NCBI RefSeq assembly: GCF_900156745.1 | Contig: NZ_LT707065.1 | Span: forward strand, 5,530,086 to 5,594,085 | Reading direction: 5' to 3' | DNA length: 64,000 bases | Source: Achromobacter sp. MFA1 R4 | Lineage (GTDB): Bacteria > Pseudomonadota > Gammaproteobacteria > Burkholderiales > Burkholderiaceae_B | In this document: piece after piece, positions 8,316 through 16,527 of the stretch | How the letters are laid out: each line of letters opens with the position of its first letter | Position numbering within the stretch: position 1 is the first letter of the stretch | Program-made: the position numbers and the translations under genes | The notes under the pieces: model-generated | Seen by the model: only the letters and a program-made list of their open reading frames with translations | What the model was told of the DNA's origin: nothing | The model's database searches: none

Positions 8316-8663
8316 CTACATATCCTGGTTCAACTGCCGCAGAAACGCGGCAATCACGGGCTCGTTGCGACGGAAAAAGACCCACTGCCCCACCTTCGTG
8401 GCCGAAATCAGGCCCGCGCGCTGCAAGACGGCCAGATGCGACGACACCGTCGACTGGGACAGCCCGCAGCGGTCGTCGATGTGGCCCGCGCACACCCCGT
8501 GTTCGAAGGTGTGGCCGGGGCGCTCCTCGAAGTACGCATGCGGCGTCTTCAGCCAGGCCAGGATGTCGCGCCGCACCGGATTGGCCAGCGCCTTGAGGAT
8601 GGCGTCGGCGTCGATGGCGGGCTGCGCGATGTTCTGGTCGGAGGGTGAGGGAGTTGCGGTCAT
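8316..8663 (-). CDS. ArsR-family transcriptional regulator
   Basis: A 115-residue winged-helix repressor. The DNA-reading helix is LSQSTVSSHLAVLQRAGL, preceded by ILKALANPVRRDILAWL and followed by the wing GQWVFFRRNE. Two cysteines, Cys58 and Cys66, flank the helix-turn-helix (GVCAGHIDDRCG) and could sense thiol-reactive compounds. The canonical CxC arsenic site is absent. The ATG at 8663 is preferred over the in-frame TTG at 8678. The divergent-looking dyad at 8691-8712 is a likely autoregulatory operator. It is expected to control the reductase gene directly downstream. Confidence 0.85.
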   Translation of the reverse strand: MTATPSPSDQNIAQPAIDADAILKALANPVRRDILAWLKTPHAYFEERPGHTFEHGVCAGHIDDRCGLSQSTVSSHLAVLQRAGLISATKVGQWVFFRRNEPVIAAFLRQLNQDM

Positions 8664-8690
8664 ATTGGTATATCGCAATTTATCGAATCA

Positions 8691-8712
8691 TATATCGGGT
8701 TTGTCCGATATA
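8691..8712. promoter_or_regulatory. Probable operator of the ArsR-type repressor
   Basis: This is a perfect inverted repeat, TATATCGG-N6-CCGATATA. A third copy of the half-site (TATATCGC) lies at 8669-8676, just before the start codon. The sequence is AT-rich against its surroundings and lies 28 bases upstream of the regulator ATG, the usual place for an ArsR box. Confidence 0.65.
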
Positions 8713-8732
8713 TAGAAATGCCCCTGCGGGCA

Positions 8733-9425
8733 TCAAGGACTATCGGCCTGCCGCCGTCGCGCGGGTTTGAGGCTGTCGGCCCAATCGCGGGCCAGATCGC
8801 GCTGCGCCTTCCAGTTGACCAGCGCGGTCACGGTCATGGCGATGACCGCGCCCAGCGCCGCCAGCGCCATGTCTTTCTGGGCGTCCCAGATGTCGCCCTG
8901 CGTGCCGAGATAGGCTGCGCCCAGGTCGCCGCCGAAGAACTCCGCGGCGCCCCACTCGATCAGCTCGTAGAGCGCGGAGGTGGACAGCGTCACGTCCAGG
9001 GGCAGGAAATACGCCCAGAAGCCGCGCACCTCGGCCACGCGCAGGAAGATCTCGCGGATCGGATAGGCCAGGAGCAACCCGTAGGAAAAGTGCACGACCC
9101 GGTCAAAGTTGTTGCGCTCCCAGCCCAGCAGGCTGTTCAGGCTGTGGCCGGTCAGGGCGCGCCACCACTCGTCGTACGGAACCAGCGAATAGGTGTAATG
9201 CGCCCCCACGGTGTGCAGGCACAGGAACAGGAAGATCAGCGTGTACGACGCGCGCGAAAACACGAACGCGTGCCGCGTGGCGAACAGCACGGCGCCCAGG
9301 GCCAGCACCAGCGCGTTTTCCAGCGCCCAGGCCGAGCGGTCGTGCGGATCGATGGCCAACGCCGTCCAGATGACGGCGAACACCCCGGCCAGCGTGAGCA
9401 GATAGCGGCGGCGCGCGTCTGACAT
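8733..9425 (-). CDS. DUF2238 (YjdF-like) integral membrane protein
   Basis: A 230-residue protein with about six membrane helices. Family blocks visible are the ENALVLALGAVLF helix, the LHTVGAHYTYSLVPYDEWW segment, NNFDRVVHFSYGLLLAYPIREI, and YELIEWGAAEFFGG...GTQGDIWDAQKDM, with conserved His, Asp and Glu inside the membrane. The biochemical role of DUF2238 is not known. The conserved HxxG and DVxxD residues could bind a metal or cofactor. It ends 28 bases before the ArsR operator and follows arfB by 9 bases, so it is probably cotranscribed with arfB. Confidence 0.85.
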   Translation of the reverse strand: MSDARRRYLLTLAGVFAVIWTALAIDPHDRSAWALENALVLALGAVLFATRHAFVFSRASYTLIFLFLCLHTVGAHYTYSLVPYDEWWRALTGHSLNSLLGWERNNFDRVVHFSYGLLLAYPIREIFLRVAEVRGFWAYFLPLDVTLSTSALYELIEWGAAEFFGGDLGAAYLGTQGDIWDAQKDMALAALGAVIAMTVTALVNWKAQRDLARDWADSLKPARRRQADSP

Positions 9426-9434
9426 GATCCCCTC

Positions 9435-9851
9435 CTATTCGCCCTGCACCCGGCCGCGCAGCCGCTTGACCTCGCCGTGCAGCACCTTGCGCTGCACGCG
9501 CCGGCGCTGCGAGGCCCGCGTCGGCTTGGTGGCCCGGCGCGGCTTGTCGACCCGGATCGCCGCGCGGACCATGGCCACCAGGCGCTCGATGGCCTCGGCC
9601 CGGTTTTTTTCCTGGCTGCGGAACGCCTGCGACTTGATGACGATCACCCCCTCCTTGGAGATGCGATGGTCGCTCAGCGCGCACAGCGCGTCCTGTACCT
9701 CGGGCGGCAGACGGGAAGCGCGCACATCAAAGCGCAGATGGACGGCGCTGGACACCTTGTTGACGTTCTGCCCGCCCGCGCCCTGGGCGCGGATCATGGA
9801 GAAGGTCAGGTCGCGTTCGTCGATGAAAAGCGAGTCTTGGACGTGAAACAT
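9435..9851 (-). CDS. arfB: Alternative ribosome-rescue factor ArfB (YaeJ)
   Basis: A codon-independent peptidyl-tRNA hydrolase that frees ribosomes stalled on non-stop mRNA. The 138-residue length is standard. The GGQ catalytic motif sits at residues 26-28 in AQGAGGQNVNKVSSAVHLRFD. The C-terminal tail is very basic (RRATKPTRASQRRR, then RKVLHGEVKRLRGR) and in this family enters the empty mRNA channel. The ATG at 9851 begins MFHVQDS, matching the family N terminus. It is the first gene of a two-gene unit with the DUF2238 gene. Confidence 0.93.
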   Translation of the reverse strand: MFHVQDSLFIDERDLTFSMIRAQGAGGQNVNKVSSAVHLRFDVRASRLPPEVQDALCALSDHRISKEGVIVIKSQAFRSQEKNRAEAIERLVAMVRAAIRVDKPRRATKPTRASQRRRVQRKVLHGEVKRLRGRVQGE

Positions 9852-10076
9852 AGGCGGGAAGTCTACAGGGCCGCCACGCTTCCTGCACGGCGTGGGCCGG
9901 CGGGTCGCGGGGCCGGCGATTGACGCGGACGCGGGGCGGAGCGGGCCGGGGCGCCGGCGGCTCGCGCGGCTGCGCCGAACCCCCGCCCAGCAGGGTCTTT
10001 CGGCGCATATCCGCCGCGCCAAGTAAAATAGCGCGCTTTTGCTCGAATCGCGCGGCGCCCGGCCGCCCGCCCCCCT

Positions 10077-10709
10077 ATGACTTACACCGCCAAAGAAATC
10101 TTCAAGACCCTGCAAGGCGAAGGCGCCCACGCAGGCCGCGCGGCGGTATTCTGCCGGTTCGCGGGCTGCAACCTGTGGTCCGGCCGCGAGAGCGACCGCG
10201 CCAGCGCCGCCTGTACCTTCTGCGACACCGACTTCATCGGCACCGATGGCGACGGCGGCGGCAAGTTCGCCTCGGCCGACCTCCTGGCCGACGCCATCGC
10301 CGCGGCCTGGGGTCCGGACACGCACAACCGCTACGTGGTCTTCACGGGCGGCGAGCCGCTGCTGCAACTGGACGCGCCGCTGCTGGACGCCATCCATGCC
10401 CGCGGGTTCACCGTCGCCATCGAAACCAACGGCACGATCAAGCCGCCCGCGGGGATCGACTGGATCTGCGTCAGTCCCAAAGGCACGGCGCCGGTCGTGG
10501 TCGAGCGCGGAAACGAGCTCAAGCTGGTCTACCCCCAGCTCAATGCCCTGCCCGACGCCTTCGCGCACCTCGATTTCGAACACTTCTTCCTGCAACCCAT
10601 GGACGGACCCGCGCGCGCGGCCAACACCGAGCAGGCCGTCCAGTACTGCATGCAGCACCCGCAATGGCGGCTCAGCCTGCAAACCCACAAATACATAGGC
10701 ATTCCATGA
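10077..10709 (+). CDS. queE: 7-carboxy-7-deazaguanine synthase QueE
   Basis: A radical-SAM enzyme that rearranges 6-carboxytetrahydropterin to 7-carboxy-7-deazaguanine in the queuosine pathway. The 4Fe-4S ligands are Cys31, Cys46 and Cys49 in the CX14CX2C spacing seen in proteobacterial QueE. Residues EIFKTLQGEG at the N terminus and FTGGEPLLQL in the middle are the SAM and substrate blocks. At 210 residues it has the usual length. A weak -10 (TAAAAT, 10024-10029) precedes it. queD follows after 28 bases, so the two form an operon for consecutive steps. queC and queF are not in the window. Confidence 0.95.
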   Translation: MTYTAKEIFKTLQGEGAHAGRAAVFCRFAGCNLWSGRESDRASAACTFCDTDFIGTDGDGGGKFASADLLADAIAAAWGPDTHNRYVVFTGGEPLLQLDAPLLDAIHARGFTVAIETNGTIKPPAGIDWICVSPKGTAPVVVERGNELKLVYPQLNALPDAFAHLDFEHFFLQPMDGPARAANTEQAVQYCMQHPQWRLSLQTHKYIGIP

Positions 10710-10737
10710 TTCACCCCCACGCCGTGCGGAGCGCGCG

Positions 10738-11181
10738 ATGATTTCCGTGACCCGCAGGCTCGAGTTCGACGCCGGCCACCGCATCCCCGACCACCGCAGC
10801 CAGTGCCGCAACCTGCACGGCCATCGCTACGTGCTGGAGATCACCCTGACGGGCGACGTGGTGCAGGCGCCCGGCGAGTCCGACAACGGCATGGTGATGG
10901 ACTTCTCCGAGATCAAGCACATCGCCAAGACGCACATCGTGGACGTCTGGGACCACGCGTTCCTGGTCTATGAAGGCGATGCCGCCGTGCGCGGATTCCT
11001 GGATTCCCTGCCCGGCCACAAGACCGTGGTGCTGGACCGCATCCCCACCGCCGAAAACCTGGCGGCCATCGTCTTCGAAACGCTGGCCCCGCACTACCAC
11101 GGCCACTACGGCGCCGAACTGCGCCTGACGCGCGTGCGCCTCTACGAAACGCCGAACTGCTGGGCCGACTGCAACGGTTGA
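10738..11181 (+). CDS. queD: 6-carboxytetrahydropterin synthase QueD
   Basis: A zinc enzyme of the PTPS fold that turns 7,8-dihydroneopterin triphosphate into 6-carboxytetrahydropterin, the substrate of QueE. The zinc ligands His14, His27 and His29 and the catalytic Cys23 are visible in FDAGHRI and CRNLHGHRY. The PTAENLA block and the C-terminal RLYETPNCWADC are family signatures. Length is 147 residues. It is the second gene of the queE-queD unit. The 29-base spacer is free of promoter-like sequence. Confidence 0.95.
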   Translation: MISVTRRLEFDAGHRIPDHRSQCRNLHGHRYVLEITLTGDVVQAPGESDNGMVMDFSEIKHIAKTHIVDVWDHAFLVYEGDAAVRGFLDSLPGHKTVVLDRIPTAENLAAIVFETLAPHYHGHYGAELRLTRVRLYETPNCWADCNG

Positions 11182-11228
11182 CCGGATAGGCCGGCTGCCG
11201 TCGCGCCGGCCGGCCGCAGTTTTGTCCC

Positions 11229-11252
11229 CGGTTTTCCACCCACGGAAAACCG
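11229..11252 (+). terminator. Hairpin after queD, possible terminator
   Basis: A perfect 9-bp stem, CGGTTTTCC / GGAAAACCG, with a 6-base loop. A weak T run (TATTTTT, 11259-11265) begins 6 bases after the stem. A second GC-rich hairpin (GGCCGGC 11189-11195 / GCCGGCC 11205-11211) lies between it and the queD stop. Together they probably end queE-queD transcription. Confidence 0.45.
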
Positions 11253-11317
11253 CCCCCCTATTTTTCCAATTGAAAAGATCTATCGAGATAGTCGTCATTT
11301 TCAATCATTAGTAAGCT

Positions 11318-11339
11318 AATAGATAGGATACAATCTATT
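11318..11339. promoter_or_regulatory. Probable MarR-type operator over the promoter
   Basis: The inverted repeat AATAGAT-N8-ATCTATT ends 2 bases before the marR ATG and contains a good -10 hexamer (TACAAT, 11329-11334). Two smaller dyads lie upstream: CTATC-GA-GATAG (11280-11291) and ATTAG-N4-CTAAT (11307-11320). A repressor here would block the promoter of the whole efflux operon. Confidence 0.65.
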
Positions 11340-11341
11340 CC

Positions 11342-11815
11342 ATGCCTACTCCTTCCGACTCCCAGCTCATGGCCACCACCGCCAACCTCATGGTGCTGTC
11401 GCGCGCCTATCGCGGCGCCGCCGACAAGGCGCTCGTCGACTACGGCCTGTCGCAGGCCACCGCCTGGCCCGTCATCCTGGCCGGCCGGCTGGGCGATGGG
11501 GTGCGCCAGGGCGCGCTGGCCGAGGCGCTGGGCGTCGAAGGCCCCTCGCTGGTGCGCGTGCTGGACCAACTGGTCGCCGCCGGGCTGATGGAACGCCGCG
11601 AAGACCCCCACGACCGCCGCGCCCGCACCCTGCACCTCACCGAAGCCGGCCACGCGCTGCGCGCCCAGGTCGAAGACGTGCTGGTCGAACTGCGCCGCCG
11701 CATCTTCAACGGCATCAGCGAGTCCGACCTCGAAGCCTGCCTGCGCGTCTTCGACGCCATGAAGGTGTCGCTGGGCCGCAGCGGCGCCGGGGCGCAAGAG
11801 GACGCGCGGCCATGA
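11342..11815 (+). CDS. MarR-family transcriptional regulator
   Basis: A 157-residue dimeric winged-helix protein. The HTH is VRQGALAEALGVEGPSLVRVLDQLVAAGLMERR, and the wing carries the family motif DPHDRRARTLHLT. It heads an efflux operon (FUSC pump, DUF1656, HlyD, outer-membrane factor), and its last codons overlap the pump start by 4 bases, so it probably represses its own operon until an aromatic ligand binds. No Shine-Dalgarno precedes the ATG at 11342, and a -10 hexamer ends 7 bases upstream. The transcript may be leaderless, or translation may start at the in-frame ATG at 11369. Confidence 0.88.
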   Translation: MPTPSDSQLMATTANLMVLSRAYRGAADKALVDYGLSQATAWPVILAGRLGDGVRQGALAEALGVEGPSLVRVLDQLVAAGLMERREDPHDRRARTLHLTEAGHALRAQVEDVLVELRRRIFNGISESDLEACLRVFDAMKVSLGRSGAGAQEDARP

Positions 11816-13869
11816 AAGTGAATCTGCCCAACGTCCGCGAAACGGTCTTCTCGCTCAAGAGCTACCTGAGCGCCATCATGGCGCTCTACCTGGCCTACAG
11901 CATCGGTTTGCCGCGTCCGTTCTGGGCCATGACCACCGCCTATGTCGTGGCCCAGCCCTGGTCGGGCGCCGTGCGGTCCAAGGCGCTGTATCGCCTGGTG
12001 GGCACCTTCTTCGGGTCGGCCGCCACCGTCTACCTGGTGCCCCGGCTGTCGAATTCGCCGGTCGTCATGACCGGGGCGATGGTGCTGTGGGTCGGCGCCT
12101 GCCTGTACATGTCGGTGCTGGACCGCACGCCGCGGTCCTACCTGTTCATGCTGGCGGGCTACACCGCGGCGATGATCGGCTTTCCCAGCGTCACCGACCC
12201 TTCCCTCGTCTTCGACACGGCGCTTGCGCGCGTCGAGGAGATCAGCCTGGGCATCGTGTGCGCCACGCTGATCCACAGCATCATCCTGCCGCGCGGCCTT
12301 GCCCCCGCGCTGACGCTGCAACTGGACAAGGCGGTGCGCGACGCGCGCAACTGGATGCACGACACCTTGAGCGGCAAAAACGCCGAACAGCGCGACAAGG
12401 ACCGCCGCGTGCTGGCCAACGACATCACGCAATTGCGTCTGCTGTCCACCCATGTTCCCTTCGACACCAGCAACCTGCGCTGGACCGCGGGCGCCGTGCG
12501 CGCCATGCAGGACCAGATCGCCGCGCTGACGCCCGCCGTGTCGGCCGTCGAGGACCGCATGCGCGCCTTGCAGGCCAACGGCCAGGACCTGCCCGAGCCG
12601 GTGCAGTCGCTGCTGTCCGACATTTCGGAATGGATCAACGCCGGCGCGCAGGCCTCGCACGAGACCGCGGTGCGGCTGCGCGCCGCCGTCACCCGGCTGA
12701 CGCCCGGCATCGACAGCCGCTCGACCTGGCGCGATGCGCTCCTGGCCAGCCTGATGACGCGGCTGCGCGAGCTGATTGACACCTATGACGAATGCCTCGC
12801 CCTGCGCCGCGACATCCATGCGGGATTGGCGGGCGCGCCGGTGCGGGCCCCGCGCGCGGCCCGCGACCCCAATTCGGCGCTGCACCGCGATCACGGCCTG
12901 GCGCTGCTGTCCGCGCTGGCCGCGGGCCTGGCCATTTCGGTCTGCTGCGCCTTCTGGATCGGCACGGCCTGGAGCAATGGCGCCACCGCCGCGCTGATGG
13001 CCGCGATCTTCAGCTGCTTCTTCGCCTCGCAGGACAATCCCGTGCCGGGCATCATGCAGTTCCTGACCTACACGGTGTATTCGATCCCGCTGTCGGCGCT
13101 GTATCTGCTGGGCATCATGCCGGCCATCCACTCGTTCGAAATGCTGGCGCTGTCCATGCTGCCGACGGCCTTCGTGCTGGGCATCTTCATCGCCCGGCCG
13201 GCCAGCACCGGCAAAGGCATGGCCATGCTGTTCGGCTTTCTGGGCACCATGGCCCTGCAGGACACCAACACCGCCAATGTCGTTTCCTTCATCGACACGC
13301 AGGTCGCACAGTGCATGGGCGTGGCCACGGCCGCGATCATCGCCGCCATCTTCCGCACCGTCAGCGCCGACTGGAGCGCGCGCCGCATCCAGGCCGCCAA
13401 CTGGAAAGAGCTGGCGACGCTGGCCAGCTCGCCGCGCGCGCCTTCACGCCATACGTACACCGCCCGCATGCTGGACCGCATCGGCCTCTTGCAGCCGCGG
13501 CTGGCGCTGGCCAGGCGGCCCGACGACCTGGTCGCGGCCGACGCGCTGAAAGACCTGCGCGTGGGGCGCGACATCACCGAACTGCAACGGGCCCGCCGTC
13601 ACCTGCCGATGGCCGACGCCACGATCGGGCCGGTGCTCGACAGCCTGGCGCAGTTTTTCCGGGTCCGTTCATCGGGGCGCGTGCAGGACAAGACGCCCGA
13701 GTTCCTGGCGCAGATCGACCGCGCGCTGGGCAGCGTCGCCGCCACGCCGCACGGCCCTCACGCGCGCGACCGCGCCGTGGTGGCGCTGGTCGGCCTGCGC
13801 CGCGCGTTCTTCCCCGAGGCGCCCGACTACCAACCCGCTCATCCCACGCTGGAGAGCCAAGCATCATGA
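11812..13869 (+). CDS. FUSC-family efflux pump (AaeB-like)
   Basis: A 685-residue inner-membrane pump of the aromatic acid exporter type. The N-terminal membrane block starts at LSAIMALYLAYSIGLPRPFWAMTTAYVV (split here as LSAIMALYLAYSIGL and PRPFWAMTTAYVV). A cytoplasmic helical region spans about 165-345, and a second membrane block about 358-510 includes ATAALMAAIFSCFFA. The C-terminal tail of about 170 residues is soluble. The genes after it (a DUF1656 peptide, an HlyD adaptor and an outer-membrane factor) match the aaeXAB layout plus a channel, so it probably exports hydroxybenzoate-like acids. The start overlaps the marR stop as ATGA. Confidence 0.9.
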   Translation: MKVNLPNVRETVFSLKSYLSAIMALYLAYSIGLPRPFWAMTTAYVVAQPWSGAVRSKALYRLVGTFFGSAATVYLVPRLSNSPVVMTGAMVLWVGACLYMSVLDRTPRSYLFMLAGYTAAMIGFPSVTDPSLVFDTALARVEEISLGIVCATLIHSIILPRGLAPALTLQLDKAVRDARNWMHDTLSGKNAEQRDKDRRVLANDITQLRLLSTHVPFDTSNLRWTAGAVRAMQDQIAALTPAVSAVEDRMRALQANGQDLPEPVQSLLSDISEWINAGAQASHETAVRLRAAVTRLTPGIDSRSTWRDALLASLMTRLRELIDTYDECLALRRDIHAGLAGAPVRAPRAARDPNSALHRDHGLALLSALAAGLAISVCCAFWIGTAWSNGATAALMAAIFSCFFASQDNPVPGIMQFLTYTVYSIPLSALYLLGIMPAIHSFEMLALSMLPTAFVLGIFIARPASTGKGMAMLFGFLGTMALQDTNTANVVSFIDTQVAQCMGVATAAIIAAIFRTVSADWSARRIQAANWKELATLASSPRAPSRHTYTARMLDRIGLLQPRLALARRPDDLVAADALKDLRVGRDITELQRARRHLPMADATIGPVLDSLAQFFRVRSSGRVQDKTPEFLAQIDRALGSVAATPHGPHARDRAVVALVGLRRAFFPEAPDYQPAHPTLESQAS

Positions 13870-14084
13870 TCGGCGAATTCAATCTCTACGGCATCTATTT
13901 CCCCTGGCTGCTGGTGCTGGGCGTCATCACCCTGGGCGTGGCCTGGGCGGTGCGCCGCGTGCTCGCCCGCGCCGGACTCTACCGCCTGGTGTGGCACCCC
14001 GCGCTCTTTGACCTGGCGCTCTTTGTGGTGCTGCTGTACGGCGTCTCCCTCATTTCCCCCTATTTTCTGCAAAGACCGGTATGA
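13866..14084 (+). CDS. DUF1656 small membrane protein (AaeX-like)
   Basis: A 72-residue protein with two membrane helices (residues about 8-28 and 44-62) and the family opening MIGEFNLYGIYFPWLL. AaeX-type peptides accompany FUSC/HlyD efflux pairs, but their role is unclear. Its start overlaps the pump stop and its stop overlaps the adaptor start, both as ATGA, so translation is probably coupled across the operon. Confidence 0.9.
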   Translation: MIGEFNLYGIYFPWLLVLGVITLGVAWAVRRVLARAGLYRLVWHPALFDLALFVVLLYGVSLISPYFLQRPV

Positions 14085-14995
14085 AACTCCCCAATGCCCT
14101 TCGTCCTGCTGCCATCGGCAAGTTCGCGGTCACGGCCGTCGTCGTCGCCGCCGCCGCTTACGCCGGCTGGCAGCTCTGGGACCACTATGAAGTCGAACCC
14201 TGGACGCGCGACGGCCGCGTCAAGGCCTATGTCGTGCAGGTCGCGCCCGACGTCTCCGGCCTGGTCACCCGCGTGCCCGTGCACGACAACCAGGACGTGA
14301 AGGCCGGCGACCTGCTGTTCGAGATAGACCGCGCCCGCTTCCAGCTTGCGTACGACCAGGCCGAGGCCGCCGTGCGCTCGCAGCAGGTCGCCCACGACCA
14401 GGCGCTGCGCGACGCCAAGCGCAACCGGTCGCTCGGACAGCTCGTCGCGGCCGAAACGCTGGAACAAAGCCAGACCAAGGTGCAGCAGACCGAAGCGGCG
14501 CTGGCGCAGGCGCAGGTGCAACTGAACACCGCGCGGTTGAACCTGGAACGCAGCCGCGTCGTCGCCGCCAGCGACGGCCGCGTCACCAACCTGGACCTGC
14601 GCGCGGGCTCCTACGCCACGGCCGGCCACGGCGTGATGGCGCTGGTGGACGCCGGCTCCTTCTACGTCGAAGGCTACTTCGAGGAAACCAAGCTGCCCGG
14701 CATCCACGAAGGCGATCCCGTGACCGTGACCCTGATGGGCGAATCGCGCCACATCCGCGGCCACGTCGAGAGCATCGCCATGGGCATCGCCGACCGCGAC
14801 CGCAGCACGGGCGCCAACCTGCTTCCCAACGTGAACCCCACCTTCAACTGGGTCCGCCTGGCGCAGCGGATTCCCGTGCGCGTGAAGATCGACGACGTGC
14901 CCGACGGCGTGCGCCTGGTCGCCGGCCAGACCGCCACCGTCTCCGTCGACGACCGCCCCGCCCAGGCCGCAGCCACCGCGCCCCACGCCTCCTGA
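14081..14995 (+). CDS. HlyD-family periplasmic adaptor (AaeA-like)
   Basis: A 304-residue membrane-fusion protein: an N-terminal membrane anchor (residues about 14-31), a beta-barrel/lipoyl half (VAPDVSGLVTRVPVHDNQDVKAGDLLFEID, of which VSGLVTRVPVHDNQDVKAG is the biotinyl-lipoyl core), an alpha-hairpin (about 85-150), the second lipoyl half (SRVVAASDGRVTNLDLRAGSYA) and a C-terminal barrel. It links the FUSC pump to the outer-membrane factor encoded 66 bases downstream. Confidence 0.9.
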   Translation: MKLPNALRPAAIGKFAVTAVVVAAAAYAGWQLWDHYEVEPWTRDGRVKAYVVQVAPDVSGLVTRVPVHDNQDVKAGDLLFEIDRARFQLAYDQAEAAVRSQQVAHDQALRDAKRNRSLGQLVAAETLEQSQTKVQQTEAALAQAQVQLNTARLNLERSRVVAASDGRVTNLDLRAGSYATAGHGVMALVDAGSFYVEGYFEETKLPGIHEGDPVTVTLMGESRHIRGHVESIAMGIADRDRSTGANLLPNVNPTFNWVRLAQRIPVRVKIDDVPDGVRLVAGQTATVSVDDRPAQAAATAPHAS

Positions 14996-15061
14996 CGCGA
15001 GCGCACGCCGCACGCCATTTCGAAGCCCTCAACTTCCTATCGACGCCAAGCCGTACCTGCC

Positions 15062-16483
15062 ATGAAAACCAGACTTCTCCTCCCGCTGACGCTGGCCCTC
15101 GCGCTGGCCGGATGCGCCTCCGTGGGCCCCGACTACAAGGTGCCGCCGGAGTCGGTGTCCCAGCGGCCGAGCGCGCAATCGTCCTTCGTAGAAGCGCAGG
15201 ACGATGTGTACCGGCAAGAGGCGGTGCCCGGCCACTGGTGGCGCCTGTACAACGACCCCATGCTGGACGGCCTGGTGGAAAAGGCCCTGACCGCCAACAC
15301 CGACCTGCGTGTGGCCAGCGCCAATCTCGAGCGCGCCCAGGCCGCGCTGCAGGAGACCCGCGCCCAGCAGCAGCCCACCCTCGGCGTCAACGCGTCGCCC
15401 ACCTTCGGTCACGTGTCCGGCCTGCAGGAACTGCAACCCGGCATCGATCCTCCCAACCGCTGGTCGTATTCCACCGGCGCCAGCGTGTCGTATCAACTCG
15501 ACCTTTTCGGCCAGATCCGCCGCGCCGTGGAAGCCTCCACCGATGACGCGCAGGCCGCGCAGGCCGCCTACGACGCCACCCGCGTCACCGTCGCCGCCGA
15601 GACCGCGCGTGCCTACGCCAACCTGTGTGCCGCGGGCATGCAGCTCGCCTCGGCGCAGCACTCCGTGCAGGTCCAGAAGGAATCGCTCGACGCCGTCAGC
15701 CGCCTGCAGCGCGCCGGCCGCGGCACCACGCTGGACGTCACCCGCGCGCGCAGCCAGCTCGAACAATTGCAGGCCAACCTGCCGCCCTTCCAGGCCCAGC
15801 AGCGCACCGCGCTGTACCGCCTGGCCGCGCTGACCGGCCAGACGCCGCACGAGATCTCCCCGGCGCTGCTGCAATGCGCCACCGCGCCGAAACTGACCGA
15901 CACCATCCCGGTCGGCGACGGGGCCGAACTGCTGCGCCGCCGCCCGGACATCCGCCAGGCCGAGCGCACCCTGGCCGCCTCCACCGCGCGCATCGGCGTG
16001 GCCACGGCCGACCTCTATCCCAAGATCACACTGGGCCTGTCGGCCGCGTCGGGCGGCCCGGCCACCCTGTTCGGCGACCGCGGCACCTTCAGTTGGAGCG
16101 TCGGCCCCCTCATTTCCTGGACCATCCCCAACACCGGCGCCGCGCAAGCGCGCATCGCGCAAGCCGAAGCCAACACCAAGGCCGCCGCCGCGCGCTTTGA
16201 CGCCACCGTGCTGAACGCCCTGCGCGAAACCGAGAGCGCGCTGGTCGTCTACGCCCGCCAGCTCGACCGCGACACCGCCCTGCGCGCCGCCCGCGACCAG
16301 AGCGCCGAAGCGGCGTCGCAGGCTCGGCGCTTGTTCCAGTACGGCAAGACCGACTACCTGACCGTACTGGACGCCGAACGCACGCTGGCCAGCAACGAAA
16401 GCGCGCTGGCGGCGTCGCAGGCGGAGCTGAGCAGCGACCAGATTGCGTTGTTTCTGGCGTTGGGCGGGGGGTGGGAGAAGTAA
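15062..16483 (+). CDS. Efflux outer-membrane lipoprotein, NodT family
   Basis: The 473-residue channel subunit of the operon. Residues 1-18 are a lipoprotein signal with lipobox LAGC (Cys18), followed by ASVGPDYKVPP. Two tandem OEP domains follow. The second carries LLRRRPDIRQAERTLAASTARIGVATADLYPKI, the NodT signature (core RRRPDIRQAERTLAA). The C terminus LFLALGGGWEK is typical. It completes a self-contained tripartite exporter with the FUSC pump and HlyD adaptor. Confidence 0.93.
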   Translation: MKTRLLLPLTLALALAGCASVGPDYKVPPESVSQRPSAQSSFVEAQDDVYRQEAVPGHWWRLYNDPMLDGLVEKALTANTDLRVASANLERAQAALQETRAQQQPTLGVNASPTFGHVSGLQELQPGIDPPNRWSYSTGASVSYQLDLFGQIRRAVEASTDDAQAAQAAYDATRVTVAAETARAYANLCAAGMQLASAQHSVQVQKESLDAVSRLQRAGRGTTLDVTRARSQLEQLQANLPPFQAQQRTALYRLAALTGQTPHEISPALLQCATAPKLTDTIPVGDGAELLRRRPDIRQAERTLAASTARIGVATADLYPKITLGLSAASGGPATLFGDRGTFSWSVGPLISWTIPNTGAAQARIAQAEANTKAAAARFDATVLNALRETESALVVYARQLDRDTALRAARDQSAEAASQARRLFQYGKTDYLTVLDAERTLASNESALAASQAELSSDQIALFLALGGGWEK

Positions 16484-16490
16484 GGACGTT

Positions 16491-16509
16491 TCCGGCCGCT
16501 TCGGCCGGA
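16491..16509. terminator. Hairpin between convergent genes
   Basis: A perfect 8-bp stem, TCCGGCCG / CGGCCGGA, with a 3-base loop, 8 bases after the outer-membrane-factor stop. Neither strand has a T run, so it is at best a weak or Rho-assisted end signal shared with the esterase gene. Confidence 0.35.
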
Positions 16510-16527
16510 CGATGCAGGCGCGTCAGC

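Noticed and set aside
10000..10076. preQ1 riboswitch before queE
   Set aside because: No H-type pseudoknot pattern or preQ1 core sequence is visible; queE-queD genes are also usually not the switch-controlled transport genes.
16491..16509. Strong intrinsic terminator
   Set aside because: The hairpin is perfect, but neither strand has a T run after it, so it is reported only as a weak candidate.
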